A model generated the notes under the pieces. That model saw nothing but the letters and a program-made list of their open reading frames with translations, ran no database searches and was not told the origin of the DNA. From JANNPJ01 sp965200525 (lineage in GTDB: Bacteria > Actinomycetota > Actinomycetes > Actinomycetales > Kineosporiaceae): a DNA stretch of 64,000 nt. The position numbers and the translations under genes are program-made. Positions within the stretch are counted from its first letter, which is position 1. Each line of letters begins with the position of its first letter. The DNA is taken from assembly GCA_965200525.1 (NCBI GenBank), contig OZ241368.1, positions 3,410,001 through 3,474,000 on the forward strand, given 5' to 3'. Shown here piece after piece: positions 60,476-64,000 of the stretch.

Positions 60476-60820
60476 CCGCCCCGGCGGTGCCGGGCCGGGG
60501 CCTTGTTGTAAAACCCAAGCATTGTCGCCACCTCGTCATGAACCACGCCCCTCCCGATCGGAACGGCCTATTCCGAGGCTGTGACACCGGCGTTCACCAC
60601 TGCGTCCCCCATGGCCGACGCCCAGGCCAGGCCAGGTCGGGCCAGGTCAGGTCAGGCCAGGCCAGGCCAGGCCACAATCCCTTACGAGCGGAAGCTCGGG
60701 TGATGTCCGCGAGCAGGGGGCCGAACCGGCGAAGCGGATCGGCTCAGGGCTGGCGTCAGCGCCCTCGAGTGCGGCCAGGACCTCTGGTCGAAGGCAGGAC
60801 CACCTGGGCCAGATGTCTGG
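60476..60820. other. Gap without recognisable gene
   Basis: 345 bp between the DUF2637 gene and the XRE gene. Apart from the short tandem repeat at 60622-60674 I see no coding frame with homology or a ribosome binding site. Confidence 0.6.
60622..60674. repeat. Pentanucleotide CAGGC/CAGGT tandem repeat
   Basis: About ten degenerate copies of CAGGY separated as 5-bp units in an intergenic region. Likely slippage-derived. Confidence 0.8.
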
Positions 60821-61063
60821 CTACGACGAAATTCGTAGTAGTGGTAGCTCGTCCGCGCCATCGAGGAGGCTCCACAGGGGCACGTCGAACACCTTGCAGA
60901 GCGCGGCCAACTCGCCGATGCCGACGTCCCCGCGTTGTCCGCTCTCCAGGCGGGAGACCGCGCGCTGGGTCACCTGAAGCCGGGCGGCGAGCTCCTCTTG
61001 CTTCCAGTCGTGTCGGGCACGCAACGCGCGTACGTTCGCGGCGATCGCCCGGCCCAGCTCCAT
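60821..61063 (-). CDS. XRE-family (Cro/CI-like) repressor
   Basis: An 80-residue protein that is almost entirely one HTH domain: IAANVRALRARHDWKQEELAARLQVTQRAVSRLESGQRG, then a short helical C-terminus. Size and context fit an immunity-type regulator of a mobile element. Divergent from the gene at 61223 across 159 bp that contain four related 8-10 bp motifs. Confidence 0.88.
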   Translation of the reverse strand: MELGRAIAANVRALRARHDWKQEELAARLQVTQRAVSRLESGQRGDVGIGELAALCKVFDVPLWSLLDGADELPLLRISS

Positions 61064-61118
61064 GGTCGGACGCTAAGCCTGTAGCCGTCTGAGAAGCACG
61101 CAGCCGAACGGTTGAAAG

Positions 61119-61172
61119 ACGTCTAGAGGCTCATCTAGTTGTTTAGTAGCTAACTAGACGTAAAACGTCTAG
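61119..61172. promoter_or_regulatory. Operator cluster of the XRE regulator
   Basis: ACGTCTAG occurs at 61119-61126 and 61165-61172, its complement CTAGACGT at 61154-61161, and a partial copy ATCTAG near 61133. The last two full copies form a perfect inverted repeat with a 3-nt spacer (AAA). Confidence 0.75.
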
Positions 61173-61222
61173 ACTGCCTTTTGCCGTGATCCTGGGTTCG
61201 ACCTATCTGGAGGAGCAACGCC

Positions 61223-61582
61223 ATGGCGATCCATGCACCGTCCCTGTTGGCTTCGTGGAGTGCCCCGGCATGGGCCGATGCGTTCACGACCGACGACGAC
61301 GCCGTGATCTATTCTCGAATGCTCGGTCACATGATGGATCTGGATGGCAGTGACCTGAGTGTCGAGCTGGTTCAGCGTGACGAGTTGGACGCCACGGTCG
61401 AGTCCGTGGCGGTCAGGCGGCAACTGCCCTACCTGCGTCTGGCCGGTGAAAGAGTGTCCGCGGATGTGGCTGCCCAGTTGGCTGACATGCTGATGGCGGC
61501 CGATGCCTTGCTCCACGAGCGATCCGACGATGCTCAGCCCGATCGGGCACCCATTGACCGCGTCGGTCGGCTCGCGAGCTGA
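61223..61582 (+). CDS. Hypothetical protein of the mobile region
   Basis: A 119-residue acidic soluble protein with no recognised domain (SRMLGHMMDLDGSDLSVELVQRDELDATVESVAVRRQLPYLRLAGERVSADVAAQLADMLMAADALL). GGAGGAG lies 8 nt before the ATG. It is divergent from the XRE repressor and probably under its control. Confidence 0.7.
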   Translation: MAIHAPSLLASWSAPAWADAFTTDDDAVIYSRMLGHMMDLDGSDLSVELVQRDELDATVESVAVRRQLPYLRLAGERVSADVAAQLADMLMAADALLHERSDDAQPDRAPIDRVGRLAS

Positions 61583-62011
61583 TCCACCTCGGTGAAGAAA
61601 CCGCAACATGGGCCAGTTACGGTTCCTGAAGCGAGGAGTCTGGGTGGAAGGCGTCCACCGCCACCGGGCTGACGAGCCGTTGCCCGAAGAGGCCCGTGGC
61701 CAACGTGCGATGGCATAGCCGCTCGGGTCGTACATGAACCGCGCGGCCCGACGACCGTCACCGGAGCGCTCGAAGTCTGCACCGGATGGCCGGTGGCGCC
61801 ATCGACGCTGGTCGAGAGGACTGCAAGTGCGCCCGTCGAGCGCGGCCAGGACGCCGGAGTCCAGGCCGCTCCGACAGCAGCGCTGACCGGGACCTCGGTT
61901 GCCATCTGGGCCGCACGCCCACGCGGACCTCGTCGACGCGGCTACCACGCCCATGCTCAGGTTCATGGCGACCTGGCCCTTCCGGCTCATGCTTCCAGCA
62001 TCGCGACGGGA
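61583..62011. other. Gap without convincing gene
   Basis: 429 bp. Two overlapping minus-strand frames exist (within 61169-61990 and 61534-61905), but neither shows a family motif, a ribosome binding site or consistent codon preference. It could be a decayed gene. Confidence 0.5.
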
Positions 62012-62917
62012 TCAGGCCGGAGGTGAGGCGCGAAGGATGAAGGCGATGAGTGCTACGTCCTCATTCGCGCGCTGGTCCACGGGCGGGCGGGGCGACAGGG
62101 CGGCATTCGTGTCCAGGGGGAGCCCGGCCACCACCATCAGGTGCTGAACGTGGCCCAGCCCGGCGCGCCGCGACGCCGAGATCAGGTGGGCAGCGTCGGC
62201 GACCGGGTTGTCGTCGACCGGCAGCGCGATGACCGCATGCCCGCCGGGGCCGAGCAGGTTCCCGGCAGCAAGCAGGCCCGATGGGGGCGTGGGTGGGCGT
62301 CGCGGCCCGGGCATGGCGGCCACAGGATCGGGATCGGCGGTCGATATCTGCTGGTGTGCAGGGTAGGTCAGCGATTGGCTGACCAGGTCCGGCCAGCGCA
62401 TGAATACCAGAGCGGCGCCGGGGGAGGTTTCGGCCGTTTCGCGTGGCCCGGCAGTCAGGTCCGGGACGACGTAGCGGCGTCGGGTGAGGATGCAGGCATT
62501 GCGCAGGGCCACGTCGCCTGCCGCGTCGGCGACCAGTTCGCCCGTGTCGGCGTAGGCGCTCACCAGCAGGTAGGCCAGCGCCCGGGGGAGGGTGACGTGT
62601 GCGGTGCCGGGCACGGCCGGTGTCGTTGTCTCGGGGGTGGGTGACCAGACGCTGACCGGGGTTGTTCGAGTCGTGTCGTCGAAGAGTTCCGAGGCCAGCA
62701 GGCGGCCGAGGGTCCAGGTCTGGGTGACTGTGCTCGGCTCCCGGGTGGCGGCCGCGCTGCTTGAAAAGATGCCGCTCGAATGACGGGGCTTTCGCCGCCA
62801 CGACCTCCATCCGGCACCGATCGCCGCTGGCGACGCCGTCGGGTATGCGGACGAGCTACCCGCGGTCGGGTTGTCGGGGGTGCTGGCGTTCTGAGCGGGT
62901 GAGGTTCGGTCCGGCAC
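62012..62917 (-). CDS. Degenerate TRM11/DNA-methyltransferase-like protein
   Basis: A 301-residue protein. SVWSPTPETTTPAVPG...LPRALAYLLVSAYADTGELVADAAGDVALRNACILTRRRYVVPDL (about residues 89-153) follows the pattern of actinobacterial TRM11-like methylases, where the corresponding motif reads GDxVLDPMCGxGTT...A...GRxxxGxE. Here the DPMCG core and the catalytic region are lost. A C-terminal half resembles the usual second domain (VIALPVDDNPVADAAHLISASRRAGL). GTG at 62917 follows AGGAGA by 6 nt. Enzyme activity is doubtful; a structural or regulatory role in the element is possible. Confidence 0.6.
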   Translation of the reverse strand: MPDRTSPAQNASTPDNPTAGSSSAYPTASPAAIGAGWRSWRRKPRHSSGIFSSSAAATREPSTVTQTWTLGRLLASELFDDTTRTTPVSVWSPTPETTTPAVPGTAHVTLPRALAYLLVSAYADTGELVADAAGDVALRNACILTRRRYVVPDLTAGPRETAETSPGAALVFMRWPDLVSQSLTYPAHQQISTADPDPVAAMPGPRRPPTPPSGLLAAGNLLGPGGHAVIALPVDDNPVADAAHLISASRRAGLGHVQHLMVVAGLPLDTNAALSPRPPVDQRANEDVALIAFILRASPPA

Positions 62918-63478
62918 GGTCTTCTCCTGGGGACGGCGTGATTGCTACACCCCCAAAAGGGCCGCCGTTGGCCCACTCGTTGCGGACGACTCGAGTGTGT
63001 TGGCCAACCGAATCCAACACAGCCCAACGAAACCACCCGTTGGCGCCCCGACCCCGGGCAATGTGTCATCGCCCTGGCGCAGCATCGTTTGGCGCGTGGC
63101 GTCCGGGCGGGTCGCCTGCGGCGCGGGGCGGCTCGTCCTGTCCCGTCGCCGGGTGCGCGTCCCGTTGCCGGCCGTGCTCCAGAACTAGCCGGGGTGGCTT
63201 CCCTGGGGCGAGTCGGCCGACCGTTTGCTGACGGCTGAGCCCGCAGAGCCACATTGGCTCAAGCGACGGCACGACGGGCGTGCGCGTCGAACCCCCTCGA
63301 TGCGCCGTCCGGCGAGGACGGGGTGTTCTCGGTGGGTTCGGGCCTGGTGGTTGTTGGGGCCGGTTGGATTTGGGTGGCCAACGGTTGGGTGGGTGGCTGC
63401 GAGATACCGGTCTCCTGGTGGGGTCGGCGTGCGCAGATGGAACGGTCCCCGTCCGAATCGCTGCCTGCGGAGGCTTCC
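62918..63478. other. Gap with GTTGG-rich inverted repeats
   Basis: 561 bp without a convincing gene. It contains the inverted pair at 62999-63037 and 63346-63382 and additional GTTGG/CCAAC motifs. A replication or transfer locus of the element is possible, but nothing specific identifies it. Confidence 0.5.
62999..63382. repeat. Imperfect inverted repeat pair, 39 and 37 bp
   Basis: The left copy starts GTTGGCCAACCGAATCCAAC at 62999 and runs to 63037; the complement of 63346-63382 starts GTTGGCCACCCAAATCCAAC. The first 20 bases match at 18 positions, and the following GCCC..AAC..CCACC also corresponds. Confidence 0.75.
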
Positions 63479-64000
63479 ATGTCTGCCTCGTTCTGCTCTC
63501 GAACCCACCGTCCTGCTGGTAGTTCCGGCTCGCCCGAGCCGCTGGGCACGCAGCCGCCTGACGGCCCGCTGGACATCGCGCAGCGCGCCTTCGACCTGCT
63601 CGTCACCGGTCCCGGCGCCCTCACCTTCGATGGTCGCGGCATCCCCGGCCTGCCCGCCAGGCACCTGCGCCTGGGCGAGCTCAGGCGGCTCCTGTTGGCC
63701 CGGGGCACCACGCGGGCGACGCACGACCGCGTCTGGGCGCACCTGCTCGGGCGGGCCCGGCGCGACGGCGGGGCCTGGATCCTGGCCTGCGCCGGCATCG
63801 CGATGCCGGGACTGAAGGCGCGCGCCGCCGCCCTGGCCCGCGGCTGGGTGGGCGACCCGGCCGACCTCGACAGCGAACTGCTGACCGGATTTCTGGAAGG
63901 AATGCGCGCTCTCGACCTGGAGTCGAGCAGGATCTGCGCCCAACTGATCGGGGCCGGCGCCGCGGCGGTGCGGCGCTCGCGTTACTACGGCGATCACGAG
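63479..64000 (+). CDS. Hypothetical protein of integrative elements (3' end outside window)
   Basis: 174 codons from ATG 63479, which follows GCGGAGG by 5 nt, to the right edge. A Ser/Pro-rich N-terminus is followed by GPGALTFDGRGIPGLPARHLRLGELRRLLL, VWAHLLGRARRDGGAWILACAGIAMPGL and DLDSELLTGFLEGMRALDLESSRICAQLIGAGAAAVRR. I associate this arrangement with uncharacterised proteins in actinomycete mobile regions. No catalytic motif is visible. Truncated by the window edge only. Confidence 0.65.
   Translation, partial: MSASFCSRTHRPAGSSGSPEPLGTQPPDGPLDIAQRAFDLLVTGPGALTFDGRGIPGLPARHLRLGELRRLLLARGTTRATHDRVWAHLLGRARRDGGAWILACAGIAMPGLKARAAALARGWVGDPADLDSELLTGFLEGMRALDLESSRICAQLIGAGAAAVRRSRYYGDHE

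Larger units (their letters stand above)
59282..64000. mobile_element. Part of a probable actinomycete integrative element
   Basis: The stretch has a DUF2637/Spd-type protein, an XRE repressor with operator cluster, a degenerate methyltransferase-like protein and a partial hypothetical protein of a type I associate with actinomycete mobile elements, together with long non-coding gaps unlike the rest of the window. Neither integrase nor att site is visible, so the left boundary is approximate and the right one is outside. Confidence 0.5.

Noticed and set aside
60622..60674. CRISPR or iteron array
   Set aside because: 5-bp degenerate units without spacers; better explained as slippage-derived simple repeat.
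61190..61222. tRNA 3' end (GGTTCGA-like) as an attachment site
   Set aside because: GGGTTCGACC occurs, but no cloverleaf can be folded around it and no CCA-adjacent acceptor stem is present.
61169..61990. A 273-codon minus-strand frame as a possible transposase remnant
   Set aside because: No DDE or HTH motif is visible, it overlaps the well-supported gene at 61223 and lacks a ribosome binding site.

Overview
The window is chromosomal DNA from a high-GC Gram-positive bacterium (Actinomycetota). The evidence is G/C-ending codons almost throughout, GTG starts, genes packed with ATGA overlaps, a DtxR/IdeR-type iron box, many leaderless start codons 6-7 nt behind a TANNNT box, and actinobacterial families (DUF998, DUF2637, DUF3037 with a HipA-like kinase, actinobacterial HutF). 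Genus cannot be fixed from the sequence. I see no rRNA, tRNA, CRISPR array or complete insertion sequence.

Layout, left to right. 1-3.7 kb: an IclR regulator (cut by the window edge) divergent from a three-component Rieske oxygenase (ferredoxin, reductase, GbcA-like oxygenase). 3.9-7.3 kb: a Pit phosphate transporter with a small membrane partner, and an ABC exporter half-transporter. 7.5-11.1 kb: a DUF234-type ATPase, two membrane proteins and a Gfo/Idh/MocA dehydrogenase. 11.3-17.7 kb: a tightly coupled hutU / M20 amidohydrolase / hutF / hutI operon with a divergent IclR gene. 17.75-17.96 kb: a 58-aa cysteine-rich protein behind an iron box. 18-26.6 kb: a galactoside unit (DeoR, GH42 beta-galactosidase, CUT1-type ABC transporter without its ATPase, GH36 alpha-galactosidase). 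26.6-28.1 kb: a DUF1772 protein and its likely AraC regulator.

28.4-37.2 kb is the most interesting part. An IclR regulator is followed by a complete quaternary-amine (Opu-type) ABC transporter. Across an IclR-like palindrome lies a divergent histidine/aromatic-ammonia-lyase homologue whose MIO-forming Ala-Ser-Gly triad is replaced by Gly-Thr-Gly. Next come a cysteine-dioxygenase-like cupin and an ACMSD-type amidohydrolase under a LacI regulator with two near-perfect operators. Import of a betaine coupled to a MIO-less lyase suggests catabolism of ergothioneine, hercynine or a related trimethylammonium amino acid. That is an inference, not a demonstrated function.

37.2-50.2 kb holds housekeeping and signalling genes: PspC, a permuted papain-like hydrolase, glutathione peroxidase, an MFS transporter, a flavin monooxygenase, a PAS/GGDEF diguanylate cyclase, a HipA-like/DUF3037 pair, type II NADH dehydrogenase, a PAS-only protein and a zinc metallopeptidase. 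50.2-59.2 kb is a surface-polysaccharide cluster: GMC oxidoreductase, three glycosyltransferases, a flippase, a WcbI-like protein and a GH26-like hydrolase whose codon usage switches abruptly inside the gene. From about 59.28 kb to the right edge the content looks like part of an actinomycete integrative element: DUF2637/Spd-like protein, XRE repressor with a cluster of operator-like repeats, a methyltransferase-like protein without the catalytic motif, repeats and non-coding DNA.
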